A stretch of DNA of 64,000 bases from Rhizobium sp. 9140 (lineage in GTDB: Bacteria > Pseudomonadota > Alphaproteobacteria > Rhizobiales > Rhizobiaceae). Below, one piece after another: positions 48,080-57,959 of this stretch. The notes beneath the pieces are model-generated. The model searched no databases and was not told the origin of the DNA. It worked only from the letters and a program-made list of their open reading frames with translations. The stretch covers positions 548,501-612,500 of the forward strand of contig NZ_FJUR01000001.1 of assembly GCF_900067135.1 (NCBI RefSeq), in the 5' to 3' direction. Each line of letters opens with the position of its first letter. Position 1 is the stretch's first letter. The translations under genes and the position numbers were made by a program.

Positions 48080-49391
48080 GGCTTCACTAGTTCTGGTCGG
48101 GGCGTTGATGGGCGCGACGGCGATGAGCGTCGTCTACTCCGCAGTCGTGCCGGCCGTTGCGGCCAACCCGTCCACCTATCGCGAGCTGTCGATCTTCGGC
48201 GATGTCTTTGAGCGCGTCCGCGCCCAGTACGTCACGCCGCCGCAGGACGACAAGCTGATCGAGAACGCCATCAACGGCATGCTCTCCTCGCTCGATCCGC
48301 ATTCGAGCTACATGAATGCGACCGACGCGGAAGACATGCGCACCCAGACCAAGGGTGAATTCGGCGGCCTCGGCATCGAAGTCACGATGGAAGACGAGCT
48401 GGTCAAGGTGACGAGCCCGATCGACGATACGCCCGCCGCAAAGGCCGGTGTTCTCGCCGGCGACTTTATTTCCAAGATCGATGGCCAGGACGTTCGCGGC
48501 CTGAAGCTCGAGGAAGCCGTCGACAAGATGCGCGGCGCCGTGGGCAAGCCCATCAAGCTGACCATCCTGCGCAAGGGCGCCGACAAGCCGATCGAACTGA
48601 CGATCGTGCGCGACGTCATCGCCGTGCGGGCCGTCAAGTCGCGCGTCGAAGGCGATGTGGGCTATGTCCGCGTCATCTCCTTCACGGAGAAGACCTATGA
48701 CGATCTGAAGAACGCGATCGAGAAGATCAAGAAGGATGTGCCGGCCGACAAGCTGAAGGGCTATGTTCTCGACCTGCGTCTCAACCCGGGTGGCCTGCTC
48801 GACCAGGCGATCAACGTCTCCGACGCCTTCCTTGAGCGCGGCGAAGTCGTTTCCACCCGCGGCCGCAATGCAGACGAGACGCGTCGCTTCAACGCGACGC
48901 CGGGTGACCTGACGGACGGCAAGCCAGTCGTCGTGCTCGTCAATGGCGGCTCGGCTTCGGCATCCGAAATCGTTGCCGGCGCCCTGCAGGACCTCAAGCG
49001 CGCTACCGTTCTCGGCACGCGGTCCTTCGGCAAGGGCTCCGTCCAGACGATCATCCCGCTCGGCGAAGCCGGTGCGCTTCGCCTGACGACGGCGCTCTAT
49101 TACACGCCGTCCGGCAAGTCGATCCAGGGCACCGGCATCTCGCCGGACATCAAGGTCGATCAGCCGCTGCCGCCGGAACTTCTCGGCAAGGTCGAAAACA
49201 CCAGCGAATCCAGCCTGCGCGGCCATATCCAGGGCCAGAACGAAACGCAGGAGGGCTCCGGCTCGGTTGCCTACGTTCCGCCGGAACCCAAGGACGACAT
49301 ACAGCTGAACTATGCGCTGGACCTGCTGCGCGGAAAGAAGAGCGACCCGAGCTTTCCGGCCAACCCGCAGAAGGCCGAACTCGCACCGTAA
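48069..49391 (+). CDS. ctpA: C-terminal processing (tail-specific) protease, S41A family
   Basis: Periplasmic serine protease of 440 residues with an N-terminal signal/anchor, a PDZ domain at about 95-180 (GEFGGLGIEVTMED) and an S41 catalytic domain with SASAS at 295-299 and Lys322 (GKGSVQT) as the Ser-Lys pair. Such proteases trim outer-membrane and murein-hydrolase regulators. It overlaps the EnvC-like gene, so activator and protease are made together. A terminator follows at 49419. Confidence 0.95.
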   Translation: MIRRASLVLVGALMGATAMSVVYSAVVPAVAANPSTYRELSIFGDVFERVRAQYVTPPQDDKLIENAINGMLSSLDPHSSYMNATDAEDMRTQTKGEFGGLGIEVTMEDELVKVTSPIDDTPAAKAGVLAGDFISKIDGQDVRGLKLEEAVDKMRGAVGKPIKLTILRKGADKPIELTIVRDVIAVRAVKSRVEGDVGYVRVISFTEKTYDDLKNAIEKIKKDVPADKLKGYVLDLRLNPGGLLDQAINVSDAFLERGEVVSTRGRNADETRRFNATPGDLTDGKPVVVLVNGGSASASEIVAGALQDLKRATVLGTRSFGKGSVQTIIPLGEAGALRLTTALYYTPSGKSIQGTGISPDIKVDQPLPPELLGKVENTSESSLRGHIQGQNETQEGSGSVAYVPPEPKDDIQLNYALDLLRGKKSDPSFPANPQKAELAP

Positions 49392-49418
49392 AGGTCGAGG
49401 GACCATCGCTATCGCTTC

Positions 49419-49452
49419 AAACGCCGTCCGGTCCCCCCTGGGCGGCGTTTTT
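49419..49452 (+). terminator. Rho-independent terminator after ctpA
   Basis: AAACGCCGTCC and GGGCGGCGTTTTT form an 11-bp stem with one G-T wobble and a T-run. Confidence 0.88.
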
Positions 49453-49625
49453 GCGTGTAAGGCGTCGGTGACGCGCAAGCTTCAGTGGGTAATAAGGTCG
49501 GCAGAGCCGATGGCAGATGACTGTGCTACCACGGGCTCGCCCGGCCGAATCGCCTGAGGGCAAAGCTGAAGACATCGCTGCGATATTCCGGTTGGGAATG
49601 GTCCAGCTACCAGTGCAGGACGACT

Positions 49626-50816
49626 TTGGGGACGGATCTCAACGCACCGCTTGGCCAGAACAGGCGACCGGCAAAGACGAAGACGCCGCTCCGCAAGGGG
49701 CGGCTCTCGCTTGGTCTCTTCGCGGCGGCCATAGCCGGTGTGACCGTCTTTGCATTGGTGTCGCCCACGGGCCTTCTTCCTCCAAAGCCAGACATCGTTG
49801 CCGTCGTGCCGGCCGGCGAAAATCCCGATGAGACGACACAAGAAGCGGCGAAGGCGACAGCCCAGCCGATCCGCGAAACATCGTCGTCGGGCGCGACCGT
49901 GAACCGGACGCTCCTCAACGACGGCAATGTGGTGACCACCTATTCGCCCGGCAAGCGTGGCAAGGACGGTCCGGCCATTATCGAGGTCGGCCCAATGCGG
50001 GGCCAGGATCCGCGCATGGCGGCACAGCCGAACGACCTTCTGCTGGAAGACGCGCCGGAAGGCCGACTGCCGGTCGTCGGGCCGGACGGGCTGCGACCGA
50101 TGGACCAGTATGCCCGCCCCTGGTCGGGGGCGCGCGGCACGCGGATCGCACTCGTCGTCGGCGGCCTGGGGATGAGCCAGACGGGGACGCAGAACGCCAT
50201 CCGCACACTTCCCCCCGCCACCACCCTCGCCTTCGCCGCCTCGGGCAACAGCCTCCAGCGCTGGATGCAGGAGGCGCGCCGGACGGGTCACGAGATCCTG
50301 TTGCAGGTGCCGTTCGAACCTTTCGACTACCCGGCAAACAATCCCGGGCCACAGACCCTGCTGGTCGGAGACAGCGCCAAGCAGAACCTCGCCCAGCTGC
50401 GCGACGCGCTCGGCAAGATCACCAACTATACCGGTGTCATGAACTTCCTCGGCGGGCGTTTCCTGTCCGACTCCGGCGCTCTCGAACCGGTGATGCGCGA
50501 TCTCGGACGCCGCGGGCTGCTGTTTCTGGATGACGGCACCTCGGCGCAATCGCTCACATCCACCCTCGGCGATGCGCTGGACGTCCCCTATGCTTTCGGC
50601 GACGTCGTGGTGGATACGCAGCTCGATCGCACCGCCATTCTGCGCAAGCTCGACGATCTCGAACGGATCGCCCGGCGCAACGGCACGGCGATCGGTACGG
50701 CATCCGCCTTCGACGTAAGCGTCTCCGCCATTGCGCAATGGATGGAAGAGGCAGAGAAGCGCGGCATCGAATTCGTCGGCGTCTCCGCGCTGGTGAAGGA
50801 CACGAAGCGAAACTGA
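49626..50816 (+). CDS. Divergent polysaccharide deacetylase family protein
   Basis: Protein of 396 residues with one N-terminal membrane segment (about 27-47), a low-complexity linker to about 130, and a YibQ/divergent polysaccharide deacetylase domain (TRIALVVGGLGMSQTGTQNAI, LLQVPFEPFDYPANNPGP, MNFLGGRFLSD, LFLDDG). The Asp-His-His metal site of true NodB enzymes is not evident. Its place after envC and ctpA suggests a role in the cell wall. The start is a TTG at 49626 behind AGGA, giving MGTDLNAPLG. Confidence 0.85.
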   Translation: MGTDLNAPLGQNRRPAKTKTPLRKGRLSLGLFAAAIAGVTVFALVSPTGLLPPKPDIVAVVPAGENPDETTQEAAKATAQPIRETSSSGATVNRTLLNDGNVVTTYSPGKRGKDGPAIIEVGPMRGQDPRMAAQPNDLLLEDAPEGRLPVVGPDGLRPMDQYARPWSGARGTRIALVVGGLGMSQTGTQNAIRTLPPATTLAFAASGNSLQRWMQEARRTGHEILLQVPFEPFDYPANNPGPQTLLVGDSAKQNLAQLRDALGKITNYTGVMNFLGGRFLSDSGALEPVMRDLGRRGLLFLDDGTSAQSLTSTLGDALDVPYAFGDVVVDTQLDRTAILRKLDDLERIARRNGTAIGTASAFDVSVSAIAQWMEEAEKRGIEFVGVSALVKDTKRN

Positions 50817-50873
50817 ACCGATCCCCCCTCGTGCGCGCTGCAGGACAGCCGCCACACGTCTTGAGGACACCCG

Positions 50874-51422
50874 ATGAGCAAGACCGGCAAGAACCCTCCC
50901 CTTCGCGCTGAAGACCTCCCCTACCGGCCCTGCGTCGGCATCATGGTGCTGAATAGCGACGGCCTTGTCTGGGCCGGGCGCCGCATCCCGATCGGAAACT
51001 CGGAATATGACGGGTCAGGCCAGCTCTGGCAGATGCCGCAGGGCGGCATCGACAAGGGCGAAAACCCGCTGGAGGCGGCAAAGCGGGAGCTCTACGAGGA
51101 AACGGGCATGCGTAGCGTATCGCTGCTGATGGAAGCACCCGACTGGATCAACTACGACCTGCCGGCCCATCTGATCGGCATCGGGCTGAAGGGCAAGTTT
51201 CGCGGGCAGACCCAGCGCTGGTTCGCGTTCCGCTTCGAAGGCGATGACCGCGAGATCGCCATCAACCCGCCGCCGGGCGGACACGAACCGGAATTCGAGG
51301 AATGGGCGTGGAAGCCGATGACCGACCTTCCCGGCCTCATCGTATCCTTCAAGCGGGAGGTCTATGACACCGTGGTCGCCACCTTCGGACATCTGGCAAC
51401 GGAAGCAGCCCGCAAGGACTGA
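50874..51422 (+). CDS. rppH: RNA pyrophosphohydrolase
   Basis: Nudix hydrolase of 182 residues that removes pyrophosphate from mRNA 5' ends and so starts decay. The Nudix box is [20 protein letters not shown]. The flanking [10 protein letters not shown] and WQMPQGG segments and C-terminal FKREVYDTV match RppH. GAGG lies eight bases before the ATG. Confidence 0.95.
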   Translation: MSKTGKNPPLRAEDLPYRPCVGIMVLNSDGLVWAGRRIPIGNSEYDGSGQLWQMPQGGIDKGENPLEAAKRELYEETGMRSVSLLMEAPDWINYDLPAHLIGIGLKGKFRGQTQRWFAFRFEGDDREIAINPPPGGHEPEFEEWAWKPMTDLPGLIVSFKREVYDTVVATFGHLATEAARKD

Positions 51423-51474
51423 CTACGCCAGTGTAGCGGCCGATGCCGGATCGGCTTGGCCTTGTAACCTGGAA

Positions 51475-51509
51475 GAAAAAAGGATGCGGCGAAAATGCCG
51501 CCGCATCCG
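51475..51509 (-). terminator. Strong terminator for bfd-bfr
   Basis: On the minus strand GGATGCGGC, 9-base loop, GCCGCATCCTTTTTT. It begins 14 bases after the bfr stop. Confidence 0.88.
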
Positions 51510-51522
51510 ATCAAAGCCTGTA

Positions 51523-52026
51523 TCAGGCGTCTTCGCTGCCGACTTCGGCCTTGTCGGCGGAGGTCGCGTTCAGCTGGCCGTACTTCTCGGCGCCGATCGA
51601 ATTGAACAGTTGCAGCTGGGTTTCGAGGAAGTCGATATGACCTTCCTCGTCGATCAGCAGCTGTTCGAACAGCTTCATAGAGACGTAGTCGCCGGCCGCG
51701 TGACAGATATCGCGCGACTCCTTGTACGAGGCGCGGGCGTCGTATTCGCCGGCAAGATCCGCCTCGAGGACTTCCTTGACGTTCTGTCCGATGCGCAGCG
51801 CACCGACGGTCTGCAGGTTCGGATGGCCATCGAGGAAGATGATGCGCGCGATGATCTTGTCGGCGTGATGCATTTCCTCGATCGATTCGGCCCGCTCCTT
51901 CTTGGCCAGGAGCGTATAGCCCCAATCCTCGAGCAGCCGGAAATGCAGCCAGTACTGGTTGACCGCTCCGAGTTCGAGATAGAGGGCTTCGTTAAGCCGC
52001 TCTATGACCCTTGTGTCGCCTTTCAA
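51523..52026 (-). CDS. bfr: Bacterioferritin
   Basis: Haem-containing iron storage protein of 167 residues (24-mer). Haem ligand Met52 (EEMHHADK) and ferroxidase ligands Glu18, Glu51, His54, Glu94 (LAGEYDAR), Glu127 and His130 ([10 protein letters not shown]) are visible. The start is a TTG at 52026 with GGAG eight bases ahead; it lies inside the end of bfd, with a 35-base overlap. Probably iron-controlled through the ICE box at 52400. Confidence 0.96.
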   Translation of the reverse strand: MKGDTRVIERLNEALYLELGAVNQYWLHFRLLEDWGYTLLAKKERAESIEEMHHADKIIARIIFLDGHPNLQTVGALRIGQNVKEVLEADLAGEYDARASYKESRDICHAAGDYVSMKLFEQLLIDEEGHIDFLETQLQLFNSIGAEKYGQLNATSADKAEVGSEDA

Positions 52027-52303
52027 GATCCGCTCTCCTGTTTTCTTCGTGGAAATTTTTGAGACGGGTCATGAAATCAAATATTTGGTCATCCGTCGAG
52101 TGCCGTAGAGCATGATAGCGCTCGGTGGTCCGGATGATCAGATCGACGACATTGGGGAAACAGCCACAGCAGCGGCCGCGCTTGGCCATGGCATGATACA
52201 CCTTCGCAGGAACGATCAGCTGCCAACAGTCTTCATCGAGAAGAGCGGTGATCGTGTCCTCGATCTCCTTTTCGGAGATGAAATTGCAACTGCAAACCAG
52301 CAT
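51992..52303 (-). CDS. bfd: Bacterioferritin-associated ferredoxin
   Basis: [2Fe-2S] protein of 103 residues that reduces bacterioferritin core iron for release. The cluster ligands fit C4-x-C6 (MLVCSCNF) and C45-x2-C48 (GRCCGCFP). E. coli Bfd has 64 residues; this protein has a charged C-terminal extension of about 40 residues that overlaps the bfr start. The start is the ATG at 52303; upstream in-frame sequence to 52456 crosses the ICE box and is not coding. Confidence 0.93.
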   Translation of the reverse strand: MLVCSCNFISEKEIEDTITALLDEDCWQLIVPAKVYHAMAKRGRCCGCFPNVVDLIIRTTERYHALRHSTDDQIFDFMTRLKNFHEENRRADLERRHKGHRAA

Positions 52304-52399
52304 GGCGTCTTGCCTGTTTTCGCATCCTCGCTGAGGCCAGCAGTAAACAAACAAGATAATTGGTGTCAAGAAAAAAGGCCGTGAGAAGAGTTGGTCTAG

Positions 52400-52416
52400 T
52401 TTAGAACAATTCCAAA
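52400..52416. promoter_or_regulatory. ICE box (Irr-binding iron control element)
   Basis: TTTAGAA-CAA-TTCCAAA, an inverted repeat with one mismatch, close to the rhizobial ICE consensus TTTAGAA-N3-TTCTAAA. It lies 97 bases before bfd, a known type of Irr target. Confidence 0.8.
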
Positions 52417-52621
52417 GAGATAGAGGAAGAGAAACCGAAGTCGGATATCTGCCCATGAGTTGACGCTGACGGTGGGAGGTCGATGCGATCTCTCATCTTC
52501 GCGAACACGCGGGCAATCAGAAAGTCGATTCCGGCCACTTTGCGTAAGCGTTCCCGCCCAGACACGGGCACCCCTCCAATGACGTCCGCGGCACCTTGCA
52601 GACGGGAATATTTTCAAAAGA

Positions 52622-52638
52622 TTTCGAGCGTCTCGAAA
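52622..52638. promoter_or_regulatory. 17-base palindrome of unknown role
   Basis: TTTCGAG-CGT-CTCGAAA, perfect 7-base arms, 105 bases beyond the dnaE2 stop and far from any start codon. It could be a small operator or an RNA hairpin without a T-run. Confidence 0.4.
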
Positions 52639-52743
52639 CACATTTCAGGCCATTTTGGATGAAGCTGATGACGATATGCACGCCATCTGAAATAAATATG
52701 GGGACGCGTGCTTTTCTCGCCGGAGCACCTCCGAGAGTAGGTC

Positions 52744-55700
52744 TCAGTGAAAATTCCGGCCCTTCGGCATGACCTGCGCCGTCTCCATAAGTCCAGATTT
52801 GATTCGCGCCTCGAGGCGCGCGCGCTCCCGCTGGGCCTGATCCACCGCATTACCCTTCTGCCGCTGATCCACGGTCGGACGCAGCACCTCGTCCGCCCGT
52901 TCGTTGATGGCAAAGCGGCGGGCCTCGCCCTTCAGGAGCCCCAGCGCTTCGGTCATGTCCGTCATGCTCTCGGCAACGACGTGGATGACGCCATTCTGGC
53001 TTTGCAGGCGGCCGGTGACCTTGACCAGCCTTGCCCCCATGACGACAGCGCGGAACGTCTCGAAAACGGCCTTCCAGACGATGATGTTGGCAACGCCCGT
53101 CTCATCCTCGAGCGTCATGAAGATCACGCCCTTGGCGGACCCCGGCCGCTGCCGCACGAGAACGAGGCCGGCCACCATAACGCGCCGCCCGGGACGCAGG
53201 CCCGACAGCGCACGGCTCGCCACCACACCATCCCGCGCAAAGGCCTCCCGCATGAAGGAAACCGGATGGGCTTTGAGCGACAGGGACAGCGCCCTGTAAT
53301 CGTTGACCACCTCCTCGCCGGCCGGCATGGTCGGCAGGCGCATAGCCGGATCCGCCCGGAGGTCCGCCTCCCCCGCTGCGGCAAAGAGCGGCAGGCGCTC
53401 GGCCGGCGCCCGCTCGTCGAGCGCCTTGATCGCCCAGAGCGCCCGGCGGCGATCGAGCCCGAGCGAGCCGAAGGCATCCGCATCCGCCAGCCGTTCCAGC
53501 ACGCTCCGCGTCAGCCCGGATCGCAGCCAGAGATCGTGGATCGAGACGTAACCCTTGCCACGGCCGGCAACGAGCCTTGCCATATCGTCTTCCCGCAGGC
53601 CTTTCACCAGCCGGAAGCCGAGACGAACGGCATATGCCGTGCGGATGACGTCGCGCATCTCGCGATGCCGCGGATCGATCGCCCGACGGTCGAAGGCGCT
53701 TCGTTCCCCGCCATTCTCATCGCCCCGCCCCTGCAGTTCGTTGCCCTCCAGGATCGTCTCCCAGTCGGAGCGGTTGATATCCACGGCCCGCACCTGTACC
53801 CCGTGCTCGCGCGCATCGCGCACCAGCTGTGCCGGAGCGTAGAACCCCATCGGCTGAGCATTGAGGAGCGCCGCGCAGAAGATGTCGGGATAGAAGGTCT
53901 TGAACCAGCAGGAGGCGTAGACGAGCAGGGCGAAGGAGGCTGCATGGCTTTCGGGAAAACCGTATTCGCCGAAGCCCTTGATCTGATTGAAGCAGCGAAC
54001 GGCGAAGTCTCGGCTGTAGCCGTTGCCGACCATGCCCTCGATCATCTTTGTCTCGAAGTTTGCGACCAGCCCGGACCGCCGGAAGGTGGCCATGGCGCGG
54101 CGCAACTGGTCGGCCTCGGCCGCCGTGAACCGTGCGGCCGTCATGGCGATCTGCATGGCCTGCTCCTGAAACAGGGGCACGCCCAGCGTCCGCTGCAGCA
54201 CCGCCTTCAGCTCAAAGCTCTCATAGGGGATCGCCTCGCCCCGCAATCGGGCCTCCCGGCGCTTGAGATAGGGATGCACCATATCGCCCTGGATCGGCCC
54301 CGGCCGCACGATCGCAACCTCGATGACGAGATCGTAGAATTCCCGGGGTCGGAGCCGCGGCAGCATGCTCATCTGCGCCCGGCTCTCGATCTGGAACACC
54401 CCCACCGTGTCGGCCCGGCAGATCATGTCGTAGACAGGATTGTCGTCGTTCACATAATCGAGCTCGGTATCGTAGACCTCTGACAGCAGCATCTGCTTGC
54501 CGTAATGGGTCTCCAGCATCCGGAACGCCTTGGCGAGACAGGTGAGCATGCCGAGCGCGAGAACGTCGACCTTAAGGATCTTCAGCGTATCCAGATCGTC
54601 CTTGTTCCACTCGATCATGTAGCGGCCGGGCATGGCCGTCGGCATGATCGGCACGACCTCGTCCAGCCGGTCCTGCGTGATGACGAAGCCGCCGACATGC
54701 TGGGAGAGGTGTCGCGGCATGTCCATCAGCCGTCCGGCATAGGTGAACATGCGCATCACCGTCGGGTCGGCGAGATCGAGCCCCGCAGCCTTTGCCTGCT
54801 CGTCGGTAAAGGACGACGTCCACCAGCCCCAGATGGAGGCGGCGAGCGCCGTCTGCACATCCTCGGAGAAGCCGAAGACCTTGGCCACCTCGCGCCCGGC
54901 CGAGCGCGCCCGGTAGCTGATGGCGGCGGCGGCGATGCCGGCATGCTCCTTGCTATAGGTATCGTAGATGAACTGGATCACCTCATCGCGCCGCGCATGC
55001 TCGAAATCGATATCGATATCCGGCGGCTCGTCGCGGTCCATTGACAGGAACCGATCGAAAAGCAGGGTAAACTTGACCGGATCGACCTCCGTCACATGCA
55101 GGCAGTAACAGACGGAGGAGTTGGCCGCAGATCCGCGGCCCTGGCAGAGGATGCCTTTGTCTCGCGCAAAGGTCACCAGCCGATGAACGGTCAGAAAATA
55201 TGGTTCGTACTGTTTCCTGGCGATGAGATCGAGCTCGTAGGCGATTTTCGTTTCCACAGACTCCGGCACGCCCTGCGGATATCGCCGGGCCGCCCCTTCC
55301 CGGACCAGCCGCTCCAGGGTCTGCGCCGAAGTCTCGCCCGGACCCGCTTCCTTCGGATAATTGTGCTTCAGCTCGTCGAGCGTGAAATCGAGCGTCCGGA
55401 AGAAGCGCTCCGTATTGGCAACCGCCTGCGGGTAGCGGCGGAAGATGCGGACCATCTCGGCCGGCGCCTTGAGAAAACGTTCGGCATTGACCTGTAGCCG
55501 AAAGCCCGCCTCCGCGATCGTCACATGCTCTCGGATGGCCGTCATGACATCGGCCAGGGGACGGCTGTCGGGGGAATGGTAGAGCACGTCGTTCGTGGCG
55601 ATGAGACGAACGCCCGTGCTATGGGAAAGCGCCGCGAGCGCCGCGAAATCCTGCGCATCGAACCCATCATAACGGGGCGTCATGCCGAGGAAGAGCCGAC

Positions 55701-56337
55701 CCTTCATGAGAGGTTGCAATGTCCGGAGCGTATCGCCGAGCGTCTTCCAGTCACGGCCCTCGTTCCCTTGAAGGCCATTGCCCGTTTCAGCATCGGAGAC
55801 GTCTGCATGGGGTCCGTCAGCCACCGCGTGCGGATCGGCCTGAACGGTCTTATGCCCGCTATCGCGGGTGCGCCCCTTCATTACGATCACCTGCAAATGT
55901 TCCTGCCATGTCAGGAGATCGGAGAGGAAGAGGGTGCAGGTACCCTTATGGTCGGCACGCAGATTGCCGGCGCTCAGCAGGCGGCAGAGATGCCCCCATC
56001 CCTGCCGGTTGCGCGGATAGGCCAGCATATCGGGCGAACCATCGGCAAAAACGAGGCGTGCGCCCGGCTGGAAAGGAAATTTTTCCTCTCTCGCTTCGGC
56101 ATGAACCCGAACGACGCCGGACAGCGTGTTGCGGTCCGCAATCCCCAACCCCTTGAGACCGATCCGCTTGGCGGTGACCACCATCTCCTTGGCGCCCGAG
56201 GCGCCGCGCAGGAAGGAGAAGTTCGTGCAGGCACCCAGTTCGAAAAACGTCGGCGGCTGAGCTTTGGACGACCCGCGACCCGCGTCCGTCAGCCCTCTTC
56301 CGAACTCGCGGCCGCTACCGGGCTTAACGCCGGTCAT
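52744..56337 (-). CDS. dnaE2: Error-prone DNA polymerase DnaE2 (ImuC)
   Basis: Catalytic subunit of the ImuABC translesion mutasome (1197 residues). It has an N-terminal PHP domain ([17 protein letters not shown]), polymerase motif [16 protein letters not shown] with catalytic Asps, [21 protein letters not shown], and a C-terminal OB fold ([22 protein letters not shown]). The family is usually about 1050-1100 residues; the extra length comes from two hydrophilic insertions near 156-195 and 840-880. The ATG overlaps the imuB stop as ATGA. It is last in the imuA-imuB-dnaE2 operon under a LexA box. Confidence 0.96.
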   Translation of the reverse strand: MTGVKPGSGREFGRGLTDAGRGSSKAQPPTFFELGACTNFSFLRGASGAKEMVVTAKRIGLKGLGIADRNTLSGVVRVHAEAREEKFPFQPGARLVFADGSPDMLAYPRNRQGWGHLCRLLSAGNLRADHKGTCTLFLSDLLTWQEHLQVIVMKGRTRDSGHKTVQADPHAVADGPHADVSDAETGNGLQGNEGRDWKTLGDTLRTLQPLMKGRLFLGMTPRYDGFDAQDFAALAALSHSTGVRLIATNDVLYHSPDSRPLADVMTAIREHVTIAEAGFRLQVNAERFLKAPAEMVRIFRRYPQAVANTERFFRTLDFTLDELKHNYPKEAGPGETSAQTLERLVREGAARRYPQGVPESVETKIAYELDLIARKQYEPYFLTVHRLVTFARDKGILCQGRGSAANSSVCYCLHVTEVDPVKFTLLFDRFLSMDRDEPPDIDIDFEHARRDEVIQFIYDTYSKEHAGIAAAAISYRARSAGREVAKVFGFSEDVQTALAASIWGWWTSSFTDEQAKAAGLDLADPTVMRMFTYAGRLMDMPRHLSQHVGGFVITQDRLDEVVPIMPTAMPGRYMIEWNKDDLDTLKILKVDVLALGMLTCLAKAFRMLETHYGKQMLLSEVYDTELDYVNDDNPVYDMICRADTVGVFQIESRAQMSMLPRLRPREFYDLVIEVAIVRPGPIQGDMVHPYLKRREARLRGEAIPYESFELKAVLQRTLGVPLFQEQAMQIAMTAARFTAAEADQLRRAMATFRRSGLVANFETKMIEGMVGNGYSRDFAVRCFNQIKGFGEYGFPESHAASFALLVYASCWFKTFYPDIFCAALLNAQPMGFYAPAQLVRDAREHGVQVRAVDINRSDWETILEGNELQGRGDENGGERSAFDRRAIDPRHREMRDVIRTAYAVRLGFRLVKGLREDDMARLVAGRGKGYVSIHDLWLRSGLTRSVLERLADADAFGSLGLDRRRALWAIKALDERAPAERLPLFAAAGEADLRADPAMRLPTMPAGEEVVNDYRALSLSLKAHPVSFMREAFARDGVVASRALSGLRPGRRVMVAGLVLVRQRPGSAKGVIFMTLEDETGVANIIVWKAVFETFRAVVMGARLVKVTGRLQSQNGVIHVVAESMTDMTEALGLLKGEARRFAINERADEVLRPTVDQRQKGNAVDQAQRERARLEARIKSGLMETAQVMPKGRNFH

Positions 56338-57959
56338 GCGAAAATACCGTGCATGAACCAGTCGGGATGCATCCGTTCGCGCTGGAAGAGGCCATTGCGA
56401 AACATCCAGAAACGGCGACCGGTCTCGTCCTCGATGCGAAAATAGTCACGCGTCGGTGCATCCTCACCGTCGATCCACCACTCCGCGGCAATGCGCTCCG
56501 GCCCTTCCGCCCGCGCGACCCTGTAGGCTGTGCGTCGCCAGAAGAACCGCTCCGGCGCGCCGTCGGGAACATCGGCCGCGGGAACCTCCACCCGTTCGGG
56601 ATGGATCAGAAGGCGGAGCGGCCGCACGGGCACGATCGGCCATTCCTCCGCCTGCAGCATCTTTGCGGCGGGAACGACGGCATTGCCTGCCGGCTGCAGG
56701 CTCGCTGCGCGCTCGGGGATGTGGCTCGCGGCAAGAACCACGATCGAAAGCACATCCTCTCCGAAGCGGGCGATAACGCGATCGGTGAAGTCGGCAAGCG
56801 CCCGGCTCTGGTCCGGACGGCCGGAAAAATCGTCCTGGATGGATGTGATCGGCTCGGCTTTCAGGACGCAGAGCCGCAGGATCTCGAAACCGTACCCGGC
56901 ATCCAGATCGTCATGCACCGCCGCCAGCCGCTCCTTGTAGAGCGCCGTGATGCGCTTCGGATCCCGCACCGGTGACGAGGTGCCGGCAAGCAGCCGGAAC
57001 ACCTTGCCATCGACGCGAAAGAGCAGGAGCTCGAACTGGCGCCCGCCCTCTCCCCGCTCCTCCAGCGTGGTCTTGAGGCCCGCGGCAAGTTGCAGCGCCA
57101 GCCCGAGAATATCGTCCTCGCCGGAGACCGGCGAGAGCAGCCGGCGCTCGACCGAAAGCTCGGCCACCGGCCTGCGCGGCGACAGGGGCTCGTCGTCATG
57201 TCCGAGCGCCTGGTCGAGCCGGAGAAAGACGAGCGGCCCGAAGCGGCGCGCAAGTGCTGCCCGGGGCGCCTCCATGAGATCGGCGACATGGGTCAGGCCC
57301 AGCCGGATCAGCGTGTCCGTCACCGTTTCCGGCAGCCGAAGCGCCGTCACCGGCAGGGGGCCGAGCGCTGCGGCCTCCTCTCCCGCCTCGATCACGTTAT
57401 CATCGGAAAGCCGCGCACTGGAAAATCGCGAGAGCGCCCAGGCAAGACCAGGCGATGCGGCAATCGCCCCGCGCGCCTCGACGCCGAGCTGGAAGAGGCG
57501 CGACAGGACATCGTCGAGCAGCGCCTTTTCCCCGCCATGCAGATGCGTACAGCCGGTGATGTCGAGCGCCAGCCCATCGGCACCGGCATAGGCGACCAGC
57601 GGCGTATAGCGATCGCACCAGTCGGCAAGAGCCGAGAGAAAAGCCTTGTCGGCGGCAGGATCGGCCGGCAGCACGTCGATCTGCGGATGCATGGCGCGGG
57701 CTTCGGCCACGCCCTGTCCCCGCTTCAACCGCAGGCGCTCGGCCACGCTGTCGAGCGCCACGATCCGCATGGCATTCTCGACCTTGTCGGAAAATACGAC
57801 CGGCGGGTGGTCAGGACGCCCGTTTGAAAGCCACGACGCGCCCCACCGCCGGCGTGCCACCCGGTCGGCCGACAGATGCGGAAAGGACAGGGACAGAATC
57901 CGCTGCGTTGGCCGGAAGAGGGACGGCGACGGGGTCGAGAGGGTAGAACCGGCGCGCAT
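56334..57959 (-). CDS. imuB: ImuB, Y-family polymerase-like mutasome hub
   Basis: Protein of 541 residues related to DinB/UmuC that links DnaE2 to the sliding clamp. The usual acidic catalytic motif is replaced ([18 protein letters not shown]), as in ImuB, so it is a non-catalytic hub. The little-finger-like region and C-terminal domain ([24 protein letters not shown]) are present. The ATG at 57959 with GGAG close by is the first plausible start and gives a 149-base overlap with imuA. The longer open frame up to 58505 is a shadow of imuA. Confidence 0.92.
   Translation of the reverse strand: MRAGSTLSTPSPSLFRPTQRILSLSFPHLSADRVARRRWGASWLSNGRPDHPPVVFSDKVENAMRIVALDSVAERLRLKRGQGVAEARAMHPQIDVLPADPAADKAFLSALADWCDRYTPLVAYAGADGLALDITGCTHLHGGEKALLDDVLSRLFQLGVEARGAIAASPGLAWALSRFSSARLSDDNVIEAGEEAAALGPLPVTALRLPETVTDTLIRLGLTHVADLMEAPRAALARRFGPLVFLRLDQALGHDDEPLSPRRPVAELSVERRLLSPVSGEDDILGLALQLAAGLKTTLEERGEGGRQFELLLFRVDGKVFRLLAGTSSPVRDPKRITALYKERLAAVHDDLDAGYGFEILRLCVLKAEPITSIQDDFSGRPDQSRALADFTDRVIARFGEDVLSIVVLAASHIPERAASLQPAGNAVVPAAKMLQAEEWPIVPVRPLRLLIHPERVEVPAADVPDGAPERFFWRRTAYRVARAEGPERIAAEWWIDGEDAPTRDYFRIEDETGRRFWMFRNGLFQRERMHPDWFMHGIFA

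Larger units (their letters stand above)
52304..52743. other. 440-bp region between bfd and dnaE2
   Basis: It contains the ICE box (52400-52416) and a 17-base palindrome (52622-52638). An 81-residue minus-strand open frame at 52396-52641 has no ribosome site and no recognisable domain, and overlaps the ICE box; I do not call it. The remainder is unexplained. Confidence 0.4.

Noticed and set aside
52396..52641. 81-residue minus-strand open frame
   Set aside because: Overlaps the ICE box, has no ribosome site and no domain.
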